Positions 32,701-40,774 of a stretch of DNA of 40,774 bases are shown here, piece after piece. The position numbers and the translations under genes are program-made. The notes beneath the pieces were generated by a model. The model did not search any database. It worked only from the letters and a program-made list of their open reading frames with translations, and was not told the DNA's origin. Location: the NCBI GenBank assembly GCA_943704495.1, contig CALSCR010004055.1, positions 1 through 40,774 on the forward strand. The letters are read 5' to 3'. Origin of the DNA: Pigoraptor chileana. Lineage: Eukaryota > Opisthokonta > Filasterea. How positions within the stretch are numbered: position 1 is the first letter of the stretch; every line of letters starts with the position of its first letter.

Positions 32701-35700
32701 GCACAAAACCCATTTAGAGACAGTCGCAAACCAAAAAAATATGACAGCGTAAATTGCAGCATACAGCATACTCACACGTTGATGCAATTTCTGCGGCACG
32801 ACAGCCCGTGCTCTGACCGACGTAAACACCGACGGCGAGAGACGCAAGGGCTTTCGATGACACGGTTGCAGACCCACAGTACACCAGTGAGCCGTTGTAG
32901 GTTGCCCCTGCAAACACATACTGACCCCCCGCCGAGTCTGTGGCGGTGCACCCGAGGCTTCCAGCCGACATGGCGAGCGAGCGGGCGCTGACGACAGCGA
33001 CGGGCGACACGACGACGGCACTTGTATTGGAAAGAAAGGCAAGCTTCGTCGCCACGGAGCGCATGAGCACAAAATTGACAGTACTGTCAGACGCGCAGGC
33101 CGCGTTTACTGTACGGCCAAAAGAAAAAAAGGGGAGAAAAAAGGGGAATACAGATAATCAGCGGCAGCGGTTGTGTGCTTCACAGAGCATACATACGGCA
33201 TCATCACAGGTCTTCCTCGCAAGAACAGACTATGCCATTCAAACGAAGACATAAACTGCGCTCCTATCACTTAATTCCAAAACGATTTCGGCAAACGCAT
33301 GTGCGCGCACATACTCGCACATTGTGCTATAATGACCCTCCACTGCAGTTGCATTGGGGCCAACAAAGCACTGCGGGACCCACCAGTGACGTCGACGAAC
33401 GATCCCAGGCACCGTGCATAGCCCTGGAATTCGACGACGGCTGCAGACATGGGTGATCGGGGGCCAGAGTACCATTCGGCAAAGGGCACGGGGCACCGCA
33501 CGGTATTGGCAAGCGTGTACCCGGGAAGGTAGTGAAGATAGGAACCGGCGAAACGGACGGCACACCAGCGTATCTTCCCGGTGGGGAAGGAAGGACTCGA
33601 AAGACTGAGCCCGTTTGAATAGTCCAGTGTTGCAGTTGCAACAGTGCCAACAGCCGTGCATACAGGCACGTTGGTCAGAACGCCCGTATTGAGCGCTATC
33701 GACGTGGGTCCCGAACCAACTGCCATCAGCCTTGTTTGTGAGGATGCTGAAAATGAGCACTGGAGAGCAGTGGCAATATTCCCGCTTGTTGTGCCGGGAA
33801 GGAGTATCGGTGTGGGCTCAGTGTACGACTGGTCCGTGTTGGTGGTCGATGTGGATGCGCGGCGGCGGCGTCCGTCCCAAAGGCCGTTGCACCTCACGAA
33901 AGTGCCCGAGGGAACATAGAACAACCCAAACACCGTGCTCGCATCAGCCGACTGGACCACGCTTCGAGGGAGAATGAGCTCAGAGCCGATAGCTGTAGGT
34001 AGCGGGTGAGTAGTGGTCAAAGAGCGGTCTCATGCGAATCAGTTTCAAAGCACAGTGCGATAAAAGCGAAAGAATGAAAGAGAAAGACGAGAGAAAAAGG
34101 ATCCAACGAGAGAAAGGTGGAACGTCGGAAAGGGAATAACAGAAAGAAAGAAAGAATATACTGAATAAGCGAGATCTAGACGAAAACAACAAGTGCATAA
34201 CCACTTCCAACATGCGGTCCAACGGTACCCGTGGACGCGTCACGAGCCACGGTCGAAATGGTGATGCTGAGGAACCCACCCGTGTACTGGTAGCTGGCCG
34301 TAAACCAATCGAAAACGCTGGTGCTATCACCCGGGATTGATGTGCGCATACGCAGACGCACAGCAATAGTGCCGTCCGTGGGGCTCGGCAGTTCGGCAAT
34401 GATCTCATTGGTCAGTGAGCATGTCACAACAGACGTCGTGTTGTCGTCATATTGAGGGAGAACCTGTACATCAGCGGTTAAACAGGCCGAGCGGGAGTAG
34501 GCGCATTGACGAAAAACGAATGGAAGATAAAAATGGTTTGCTCGGTAAGCCACAGAGTGAGCAATTCGAAAAATGGAGTCCATGTGCGCGCCGCGAGACT
34601 GTGGTGCGAGTAGTAGCTAGTTACTGACACTCATGTAGGAATTATAACGGTTGTTGTAGTTCACAGCAGGCAGGGGTGCTGATCATGAAAAGACCAGGTT
34701 CAGTTAAACGCACAGATAGCGATTTCCACATCCAAACACAGTATATCACTCGGCAGACCATTTCTTTTTCTACGGCAGGGGTACCACTGATTATATAAAT
34801 AATGAGAACACAAGATGCATACCGCTCCAGTGACAATATGTGTGGCATCGTCAAAAAAGAGGCAGTCGTACGATGTCGCCATGCTTGCGTTGTAGGGTAT
34901 GTTGTAAAACATAACTGGTGCGCCTGCCGCACCCGGAGACACGAAGTTCCATCCAGAGGCACGAAGTGCGGTCCCTAAAATACAATGCGACGACCCGCAA
35001 TAAAATACAGTCCGACCGGGAAGAAGACACATAAGTTTAAAAAAGGCAACTGAACGGCTGACGGGTGTGACATGAATAATTCTAAACTGTAATAGAATGG
35101 TCATGCAAGTGTCTGCACACGTGGAGCAATAATGACACTTATTGCGAAGAGAGAACAGTCAGATTATAATAGTTGACGCTGATCCCGACTGGACAGACAC
35201 TTACGCGGACGGCGCACCGTGACCGTATATTTGCAGGTGGTGCCGCCGGAGAAAACAGCAGTCAGTTTGAAGGGCCATGCCTCCGGAGTGACAATCACCG
35301 GCGGCATCCCCGTTTTCGGAAACACAACAGTGCAATTCGAGGCGTTGAAGGTTGTGGAGAGTGTGCTCGTGGCAAAGGATGCAGCAATTGCAGGCGCGGA
35401 ATATTCGACCGCACATGACGCAAGTGGGCTCGTGAAGCCCACAGTAAACGATATGAGGCGTCCCCCAGACTCTGTTACCGGCGAATCGGCGCCCCCAGAT
35501 CGTACCGAGTCGCATGCTGTGTGTTAAAAATATAGCGAATCAATCCCAAGCCACCACATTAGATGTCATTGGTGAATGCGAATGTACGCACGCTGATTAG
35601 GACCACTCAGTGCAAAATGAACATCAACTGCGCGCGGTAGTAAACCCAGCACAATTAAATAAAACGGATACCATATACAAAAGTACATAAGCTCAGTCAA

Positions 35701-35827
35701 TGCGAGTGATGGAAAGTCGCGTCGGTTGTTGGTGATACGCACTTACACCCTCAGCGTAGCAAGGGAGGTCGAAAAGGAGCATCGCTCCCACCGCAAGGAG
35801 GAAAAACATTGGAGGAATAGATCTCAT
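19578..35827 (-). CDS. giant receptor tyrosine kinase with about 19 Cys-containing TIG/Ig-like ectodomain units
   Basis: I reconstruct 31 exons: 35827-35749, 35516-35205, 34974-34823, 34463-34280, 33992-33384, 33108-32776, 32660-32289, 32061-31789, 31638-31243, 31091-30971, 30741-30530, 30161-29814, 29599-29386, 29162-28996, 28788-28489, 28325-27864, 27648-27388, 27174-26830, 26577-26284, 25984-25688, 25604-25275, 25017-24676, 24291-23953, 23705-22692, 22453-22264, 21887-21681, 21398-21294, 21121-21053, 20615-20557, 20344-20277, 19778-19578. They total 8,655 nt (2,884 aa) and every junction agrees in phase. Exon 1 encodes a signal peptide ([17 protein letters not shown]). The ectodomain follows, then a Cys-rich module, a Gly-rich stalk, a TM helix (about 2483-2504) and the kinase: IGAGNFGEV, Lys2626 in VAIK, HRDLAARN (Asp2719), DFG (Asp2737), activation-loop YY, and PIRW, diagnostic of tyrosine kinases. 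The ligand is unknown. Individual ectodomain junctions may shift slightly. Confidence 0.85.
20651..20858. repeat. intronic repeat family, three copies in one intron
   Basis: Copies at 20651-20695 and 20729-20774 share TAGGATT[CT][AG]AGTCAGTGTC, then GCGCTGTG and CATGGAC, and sit between GA-rich tracts. A third, diverged copy spans about 20795-20858 and internally duplicates CATAAGCCCATCGACTCCAA. All are in the intron between kinase exons at 21053 and 20615. Related copies occur at 21929 and 25183 in other introns of the same gene. Confidence 0.8.
21929..21975. repeat. intronic repeat family, further copy
   Basis: Starts TAGGATTCAAGTCGGTGTCT and continues to GCCCATGGACTCCACA. It nearly matches the copy at 20729 and again follows a GAGAGAGATG tract. 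It lies about 40 nt upstream (in transcript sense) of the acceptor of the kinase exon starting at 21887, and its GA-rich flank provides that acceptor's pyrimidine tract. Confidence 0.8.
22692..23705 (-). other. Cys-rich module, stalk, transmembrane helix and juxtamembrane exon of the receptor kinase
   Basis: This single 1,014-nt exon is the largest of the gene. It begins with a compact Cys-rich segment ([17 protein letters not shown] and CAC) that is EGF-like in spacing. An Ala/Ser/Thr-rich stretch follows, then a Gly-rich stalk with a run of six Gly. The TM helix is [19 protein letters not shown] with the stop-transfer YRRRQ. The cytoplasmic juxtamembrane part has three clustered tyrosines in [12 protein letters not shown] and QEYSTD, candidate SH2/PTB docking sites. 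It ends at donor gtgggc in phase 1, matching the first kinase exon. Confidence 0.75.
25183..25228. repeat. intronic repeat family, distal copy
   Basis: Reads GGGATACAAGTCAGTGTCTT, then AGGCGCCATGCCCACGGACTCCACA. It lies in the intron between ectodomain exons ending at 25275 and starting at 25017, about 3.2 kb from the nearest other copy. GA-rich sequence again flanks both sides. Confidence 0.75.
26727..26779. repeat. (AC)n microsatellite
   Basis: About 53 bp of CA dinucleotides with one TACA interruption, in an intron of the receptor kinase gene. It reads as (GT)n on the transcribed strand. Confidence 0.95.
30271..30331. repeat. (AGCCAA)n hexanucleotide microsatellite
   Basis: About ten uninterrupted copies of AGCCAA, in the receptor kinase intron between exons starting at 30741 and 30161. 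Confidence 0.95.
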
Positions 35828-36808
35828 TAGTGCGAGTCCTCCGGCTGCACTCCGAGGATTCACTGCCGGTCTTTCCGTCAGCAACCATTCAGTTGCCTTA
35901 CTCGCTAACTAGATCACTGCAACGTGCGCACACTGGCGGACAAACAGATTCTGTCACCGTCGTCGAGCAGGAACTAAAGTGAACGAGCGCTCGGCAACTG
36001 CTGAAAAGGACCAAGCGTGAGACCTGCTTTGAAGAAACAACTCTCCATCCATTCCACGCTGATGAGCGAGTCTTCAGTGGGTGGACAACTGACACTCCTG
36101 CATGTCGGTCACGGTTAGAGTCTGTCGCCGCAGTCGATCTGGCGTGTCCGTGCACTCACCGGAGTGGCTGTCCGCAGCTGCCGCGCACAGTCGGTCACTG
36201 TCAATAGCATCACACCATTCGTCGGTGTGGCACAACAGTCCGCATGCTCTCTAAGAAGCTACTTATAGTCCCATGTGTTCCGCATAAGTACACACATGGG
36301 TATTACATATTGCTATTGATTTTATAAGGCTCACCCGTATCCCTCATACGGACTAACTGGGAAGTGCACATCAACGTATGCCACATTAGGAAATAATTGC
36401 GCCGGAAATTACGTACGAATCGGAAATGAATTTTCCGGTACAGTAAGCGGTAACTGAGGGCGGGGCGGAACTCTTTTCTGCCCCGACCAAGGGGCCCCGA
36501 CTGAATGTTGACGCGGGCATTTCGGCGCCCCACGGCAGGTTTGTTGGTGAAATGCAAAGAAGCATCCGGGTTGGCCGGCTTTGCCGTAAAGGCAGGCATC
36601 CCGCAAAACAAAGAGACTCGGACCGGTACCAATTTATGACTCGCTGACTGGCACGACGCAGTCTGATTGAACACAGTCAGTTGCAGACTGAAACAGAAAA
36701 AAGAAATACGTCACTCAACACGGTATACTACCGGGCCAGTGTTTGTCGACAGCGAGGAAGTAACATAAAATGAAGCATGTTGTTTTGCATTTTAATTTCC
36801 GGTTCGTC
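35828..36808. other. spacer between the receptor kinase 5' end and the lipid-transfer gene 3' end
   Basis: No gene is seen. It should contain the receptor kinase promoter; no clear TATA box is visible upstream of 35827. CAGT/ACTG is again frequent (about 20 in 860 bp by eye). A 9-bp inverted repeat, CCCATGTGT at 36270-36278 and ACACATGGG at 36292-36300, could form a hairpin with a 13-nt loop, with a competing arm pair ACTTAT/ATAAGT at 36261 and 36284. An ORF on the minus strand (36303-36674) has no recognisable domain. Confidence 0.55.
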
Positions 36809-38086
36809 TCAGGGAAGATCGTGGAGGGCATGGCGAGTGTACAGCGACTCGACCTCCAGGTGGAGCGGGGTCACGTGCTGCACCACGAGCAGCAGCTGCA
36901 CTTTTGCTGTGCTCTCATCGAGCCCGAGTTTCGTCAGCAGATCTTTCCGCGCAGGCGCCGCATACGTCGCGAGATTGACAGCCTGTCGCACCATCCACGG
37001 GTGGTGTTTGGCCAGGGTTTCAGAGTACGACTCGGAGAGAATGTTCCCGATCGAATACGCGGGATCGCTTTCTGCTATGCGCTGGAAAAACAGAGCGATG
37101 AACTCTGCGAGCGCATTGGGGATGTGTTGCTAATCAGGTTATGAATTGAAACGAAGGCTGCCATGAAAAACTGCAACACACACAGAACAGTGACCACTCA
37201 CACGGACACAGATCACCCGTGAGTGCACACACACACACATACACACAGCACAGCACAGCACACATACCGGCACAGATACACAGCAAGCATTCACGTAAAC
37301 AACACATGTGCACGGCGCACGTAAACGTCCACATATATAAACGCACATGTACACCATGCCTTGCCGCCGCAGCATCCAAGTACACACAAACACACCCCAC
37401 ACCCACACCCACATCCACACAAACGCACACCCACCCAGTGCCCTGTGAAGCCGCAGGAGCGTTCTGCTTCCCGAAGCTGGCTTTGTCTTTTGGCGTATAT
37501 CTTCTCGTTGGAGCTCATGCGCAATCATGCGATGTATAGTGACGTAAGATGCCGAGTCATGCTCAAGATGCGTACGCAGAATGGAAATCTTGTCGGTTAC
37601 GTCCGAAGTGACGAATGAAAATCCCTGCACACGAAGGCGCCCGGGTTCTCAGTGCATCACCACGCACTTCTAACACGCAGCACAAAGGAACAAACGGCAG
37701 ACCGCAGCCCAAATGTCGAATACAGTTTGGAGGACAAGAAAGGCACACACCTTTCCGAGCAGGTCAAACACTCTGTTCAGTTCCCCATATGCTTCAAGAA
37801 ATTTGTGTGTGTCAATCTCAACCGAACCGTCTTCATTTACGAGTCGAGATGCAGCGAAGAGGCCTGCAACCTGCGGTCAGCGTATTAGTACGAAGGAGGA
37901 CCACCTTTGCACCTATGCGTTGAGTGAATGTATAGCTATGCATCTTGTACACAAAGGTACATCCTACTATATTATGGCATAACACGTGCGTGTGCATGAC
38001 CATCAAACACACATGGGCGAACTGGTAGGATATTTACTCACTCGTTCGAGACTAAACGCAACTTCACCAGCCTGTGACGACGCCAT
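36809..38086 (-). CDS. glycolipid-transfer-protein fold, ceramide-1-phosphate transfer protein (CPTP) type
   Basis: Four exons, 38086-38042, 37870-37751, 37624-37435 and 37104-36809 (phases 0,0,1), total 651 nt, 216 aa, close to the 209-214 aa usual for the family. The start is MASSQAGEVAFSLER. Family landmarks are in order: FLEAYGELNRVFDLLGK; FSFVTSDVTDKI with Asp63 and Lys67; SGSRTLLRLHRAL with Arg109 and Arg113; and LAKHHPWMVRQ with His153. GLTP proteins carry one sphingolipid in an all-helical two-layer pocket. In GLTP a Trp stacks on the sugar at the site here occupied by Arg113; the Lys/Arg/Arg set matches phosphate binding in CPTP. The substrate is therefore probably ceramide-1-phosphate, moved between membranes in the cytosol. 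It is head-to-head with the coiled-coil gene at 38643. Confidence 0.85.
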
Positions 38087-38642
38087 ACCCAGGTTTAATA
38101 GATGCGCAACTTGCAAAGTTATTTGTGGAAACAATCAGTAAAAAGACAAGCTGCTGAAGCGAATGCACATGGATGTGAAATATACTGTGCATGTGTCTCG
38201 CCTCTCCTTCATTCATGCTTGTAGCGGCCCACCGTTGTGCACGCTATGCAGGTGTGTATGTGTGCTTATGATGAGTGTGTTCGGGTGTGTGTGTGAAATC
38301 TTCGCTGTTCGGGGCCCGCTCAGTACCGGCGCCGTCAGTGCCGCTAAATATCACGTGACGGAAATTATTACTGATACTCCGTTCAGGCATATAATATAAA
38401 AGCATCTTCGCATCCATCGTCGCATCCATCTTCGCATCCATCTTCGCATCCATCTTCGCATCCATCTTTGCATCCATCTTCGCATTCATCGTCGCATCCA
38501 TTCGTCTCAATCGATCGTCGCATCCGTTCGTCTCATTCGATCGTCGCATCCGTTCGTCTCATTCGATCGTAGCGCCATTTTTCTCGTTGTTCGTACTGAC
38601 ACACACCATCCGCATCCGCATGCACCCATTCGCTCGCATTCA
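38087..38642. promoter_or_regulatory. divergent promoter region between lipid-transfer and coiled-coil genes
   Basis: 556 bp separate the two start codons. A palindromic E-box, TCACGTGA, lies at 38351-38358. A TATA-like TATAAAA lies at 38395-38401, suitably placed to drive the plus-strand gene with a leader of about 210 nt. The leader itself is mostly tandem repeats. No equally clear TATA box faces the lipid-transfer gene. Confidence 0.45.
38402..38575. repeat. tandem repeats in the 5' leader of the coiled-coil gene
   Basis: About eight copies of the 12-mer GCATCCATCTTC (with TCGTC and TTTGC variants) span 38402-38505. About 2.5 copies of a 26-bp unit, TCGATCGTCGCATCCGTTCG then TCTCAT, follow to about 38575. 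The array would be transcribed if the TATA box at 38395 is used. A minus-strand ORF with MDAK repeats is only the shadow of this array. Confidence 0.9.
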
Positions 38643-40658
38643 ATGGAGGATGAGCGAGCCGCCATCAACCAGCAAATCGCTGATGTGGCAGAGTCAATAT
38701 TGAAAGTGGAGGGCAAGTTAGAGGCATTGGAAGTAGAACTCCAAAAAATCGAAGAAGCGCTCGCGCAAGCTGACCATCCGGAAACACAGCCCGCCGACAA
38801 GGAGAAAAAGCACCGGCGCAAGAAGCTGCGGAAGAAAGAGAAGCGGTTGCACAACGAGAAGGAGCACCTGCTCAAGGAGAAGGAACAGCTGCGCACGGAG
38901 AAGGAACAGCTGCGCACGGAGAAGATCATCCTTCGTCAGCTGGCTGGAGGTGCGTACATTGTCCTTTTGCATAGTGAAATAGTTGATCATGCCCTTTTTT
39001 TGGTTTTTTTGCGGAGTGTATTCATGTGGGAGGCGCAAGAGCAGGCTTTGTGTTTGTGTTTGTGTTTGTGTTTGTGATTGTGTTTGTGTTTGTGTTTGTG
39101 TTTGTGTTTGTGTTTTCATTTTTGTTTTTGTTTTTGTTTGTGTTTGTGTTTTTGTTTTTGTTTTTGTTTTTGTTTTTGTTTGTGTTTTTGTTTGTGTTTG
39201 TTTGTGTTTTTGTTTGTGTTTGTTTGTGTGGTTGCGGTGGTGTTTGTGGATGTGCTTGCGGCTGCGGGAGCGGTAACTGACGTTTCGTGTTGTTTTGTGT
39301 ATGTTTTGTTGTGGCTGTTTGTTCGTGTTGTAAGTGTTTTGGATTTTGTATATGACGGGTAGGAACTTGTATTTCTTTCGGTGCCAGCTTGCAACCGTAA
39401 AAGTGATTCCCCTTTGTGTCTCGCTATGAGCAGGTCTCGATAAGGGGAAGAAGCGCGGGGCGTCTCAAAGTGACAATGACGCTGCCGACTCGACTACTCG
39501 GGGTGAGTGTCACACACGGGCAGCACGTCTTTTCATTATGGGCGTATATAACCACAGTTGCTCCTTATTATATCTCTACCGCATTAGTTTACGCGCTCTA
39601 GTTGTGGTGCCTTCCGTATTGTTTTTGTGTTCAACACACTAAGTTTGGGTTTTGCTGCTTGCGGCTGAATCTTTCTCTATGTCCCGTTAAATATACTTTT
39701 GTGGCCTTATTTGTGTTACTTTGGTATCTTTTTTTCCCATCGTGTCCTCGTCTTGTGATTTTGTTTTGACCTGTGTGGCTGTTTGTTTTTGTGTTTGTCT
39801 GTAAGATTGTGTTTGTCGTTGCTTATTGTCTTTCCTTTAATTATTGTCTTTGCGTTGTCGTAGTTTGTCTTTGTGCCTTATTTTTTGTGTTTGTGTTTGG
39901 GCTTTGTGTTTTTGAGCTCTGTGCTTGTCCTTGTTGCGCTCGTCCTTTTGCTTTGCGTTCGTGTTTGTGGGTTGTGTTTGGTTCGCGTTTATATTTGTGG
40001 ACTGCGGTTCTCTTTGTAGCTGGCGTTTGTCTTTGTGGATTGCGTTCGTGTTTGTGGTTTGTATTTGTGTTCTGTGCTTGTTTTTGTGGTTTGTTGGGTC
40101 TGTGTGCTTGTCTTTGCATTTTCTGCATGCCTTCGTGCATTGTGCTTGTCTTTGTGCTTGTGTTTGTGCCTTTTGTCTTCGTGTTTGCTGTGTTTGTCCT
40201 TGTATTTGTTCGGTGGCGCTATTGGTTCTATATTAGTCTTTGTATCTGTCCTTTATTATTTTATCTTTTTATTTTATACGTGTCTGTGTGCTTGTCTTTG
40301 TTTTTTTTGCATGCCTTCGTGCTTTTGTGTTTGTCTTTGTGCCTAAGTCTTGTCTTTGTGCTTTCTGTCTTCGTGTTTGCTGTGACTGTCCTTGTGTTTG
40401 GTTGGTGTGACGCTTTTAGTTCTATGTTAGTCTTTGTGTTCGGCTTTATTTGTCGTTTTCTTTGCTTTTGTGTTTATCGCTCGGTCGTTCCTTTTGTTGT
40501 TCAGTCGTGTTTCTTATCTGCGGTTCTTGTCGCGCGATGTACACTGCCCACAACGCTAATCACCGATATTCTCTAAATCTCGCGCTTGTCAGATGCCTCT
40601 GAGGTTCGGAAGCGTGCGAGGTCTCTCAATATTGATGACGACAGCAATGAAGTAGTTG
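38643..40658 (+). CDS. Lys/Glu-rich coiled-coil protein, N-terminal exons (continues beyond right edge)
   Basis: Exons 38643-38949, 39434-39502 and 40593-40658, all joined in phase 1; the last ends at donor gtgagt, so the gene runs off the window. The first 102 residues form a long coiled coil: an acidic helix (EGKLEALEVELQKIEEAL), a Pro-containing break, a very basic stretch (KKHRRKKLRKKEKR), then EKEQLRT heptads duplicated exactly in DNA (21-bp repeat near 38878-38919). The later exons give a polar, low-complexity linker (DKGKKRGASQSDNDAAD; ASEVRKRARSLNIDDD). The layout of a coiled coil followed by a linker recalls the N-termini of Crinkler-like and coiled-coil kinase families of protists, but this is only resemblance. 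The functional domain would lie beyond 40774. Confidence 0.65.
38950..39433 (+). other. intron 1 of the coiled-coil gene, with (TTTGTG)n array
   Basis: Donor gtgcgt at 38950, acceptor gcag ending at 39433. Positions about 39047-39236 are an imperfect TTTGTG/TTTTTG hexanucleotide array. It reads through as F/V/C-rich ORFs in several frames, which are artefacts of composition. Confidence 0.8.
39503..40592 (+). other. 1.1-kb T/G-rich intron 2 of the coiled-coil gene
   Basis: Donor gtgagt at 39503, acceptor gtcag ending at 40592, phase 1 on both sides. The plus strand is dominated by degenerate units such as CTTTGTG and TTTGTGTTTG and is poor in A. This leaves a 267-codon open frame (39773-40576) of F/V/C/L residues, judged spurious. 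I see no mobile-element ORF or terminal repeats. Confidence 0.75.
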
Positions 40659-40690
40659 GTGAGTCCTGCAATTCACACAAGGCTTGCATG

Positions 40691-40774
40691 CATACATTCA
40701 TACATACATACATACATACATACATACATACATACATACATACATACATACATACATACATACATACATACATA
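40691..40774. repeat. (CATA)n microsatellite at the window end
   Basis: About twenty copies of CATA with one early CATT variant, running to the last base, so its full length is unknown. It lies in intron 3 of the coiled-coil gene. Confidence 0.95.

Larger units (their letters stand above)
23953..35516 (-). other. ectodomain array of the receptor kinase (exons 2-23)
   Basis: Eighteen units of about 87-154 residues, plus one exon (33992-33384) of about 203 residues that may hold two. Most are one exon each and three are split in two. They share a loose pattern: a Cys near the start, a central C-[VFLT]-x (for example [24 protein letters not shown]), a following [VL]-[TRS]-C-x-x-P (VTCVLP, VTCAVP, VTCAAP), alternating beta-strand residues, then a Cys about ten residues before the exon end. 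This spacing resembles IPT/TIG-like Ig folds of protist and plexin/Met-type ectodomains, but divergence is high and the fold is an inference. Twenty of the 23 introns between exons 1 and 24 are phase 1, so most units can be duplicated or shuffled without breaking the frame. Confidence 0.65.

Noticed and set aside
36770-37144. 124-aa plus-strand ORF
   Set aside because: It is antisense to the last exon of the CPTP-like gene, which has clear family motifs on the minus strand.
38244-38549. Minus-strand ORF with MDAK repeats
   Set aside because: It is a direct reading of the 12-bp tandem array in the divergent promoter/leader region.
39773-40576. 267-codon ORF of F/V/C/L residues on the plus strand
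   Set aside because: It lies within a well-delimited intron, is read from TTTGTG-type simple sequence and has no domain; similar readings occur in other frames.
20271-40774. CRISPR-like regular repeats
   Set aside because: The repeats seen are microsatellites, short tandem arrays and intronic repeats without unique spacers of constant size; the genome is eukaryotic.

Overview
This is nuclear DNA from a eukaryote. Every confident gene but one is split by GT-AG introns, and there are no operons. A receptor tyrosine kinase (HRDLAARN catalytic loop), an MDC1-type DNA-damage mediator and a CNG-type potassium channel with fused repeats together suggest a unicellular relative of animals (choanoflagellate, filasterean or ichthyosporean type). 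That lineage is an inference. Gene models were made by hand: ORFs were joined at GT-AG sites only where phase and homology both agreed.

Layout. (1) About 100-5,100, minus strand: a multi-repeat cyclic-nucleotide-gated-type K+ channel, cut by the left edge. Three 6TM pore repeats are visible, and the first carries a complete cyclic-nucleotide-binding domain. (2) 5.7-7.97 kb: non-coding spacer with a perfect 26-bp palindrome and a tRNA-like fragment. (3) 7,973-12,510, plus: a six-exon MDC1-like protein of 1,194 aa (FHA, TQx[F/Y] repeats, SQ-rich region, tandem BRCT). (4) 13,300-15,159, plus: an RNF217-like RBR ubiquitin ligase. (5) 15,383-17,650, minus: a type II membrane protein with a probable GT-A glycosyltransferase domain. 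(6) 17.65-19.58 kb: spacer rich in CAGT/ACTG. (7) 19,578-35,827, minus: a giant receptor tyrosine kinase. I reconstruct 31 exons totalling 8,655 nt, all in frame, for 2,884 aa: signal peptide, about 19 Cys-containing Ig/TIG-like ectodomain units, a Cys-rich module and Gly-rich stalk, one TM helix and a kinase domain. (8) 36,809-38,086, minus: a four-exon GLTP-fold lipid-transfer protein of the ceramide-1-phosphate (CPTP) type, 216 aa. (9) From 38,643, plus: a coiled-coil protein whose first three exons lie here, running off the right edge.

The genes do not form one pathway. The channel and the kinase are membrane signalling proteins, MDC1-like and RBR proteins fit phospho- and ubiquitin signalling, and the lipid-transfer gene is head-to-head with the coiled-coil gene across a 556-bp promoter region. 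Notable beyond the genes: a roughly 45-bp sequence repeated inside several introns of the kinase gene, a strong GTG bias in splice donors, CAGT/ACTG enrichment confined (by eye) to spacers, and a T/G-rich, C-poor 1.1-kb intron.
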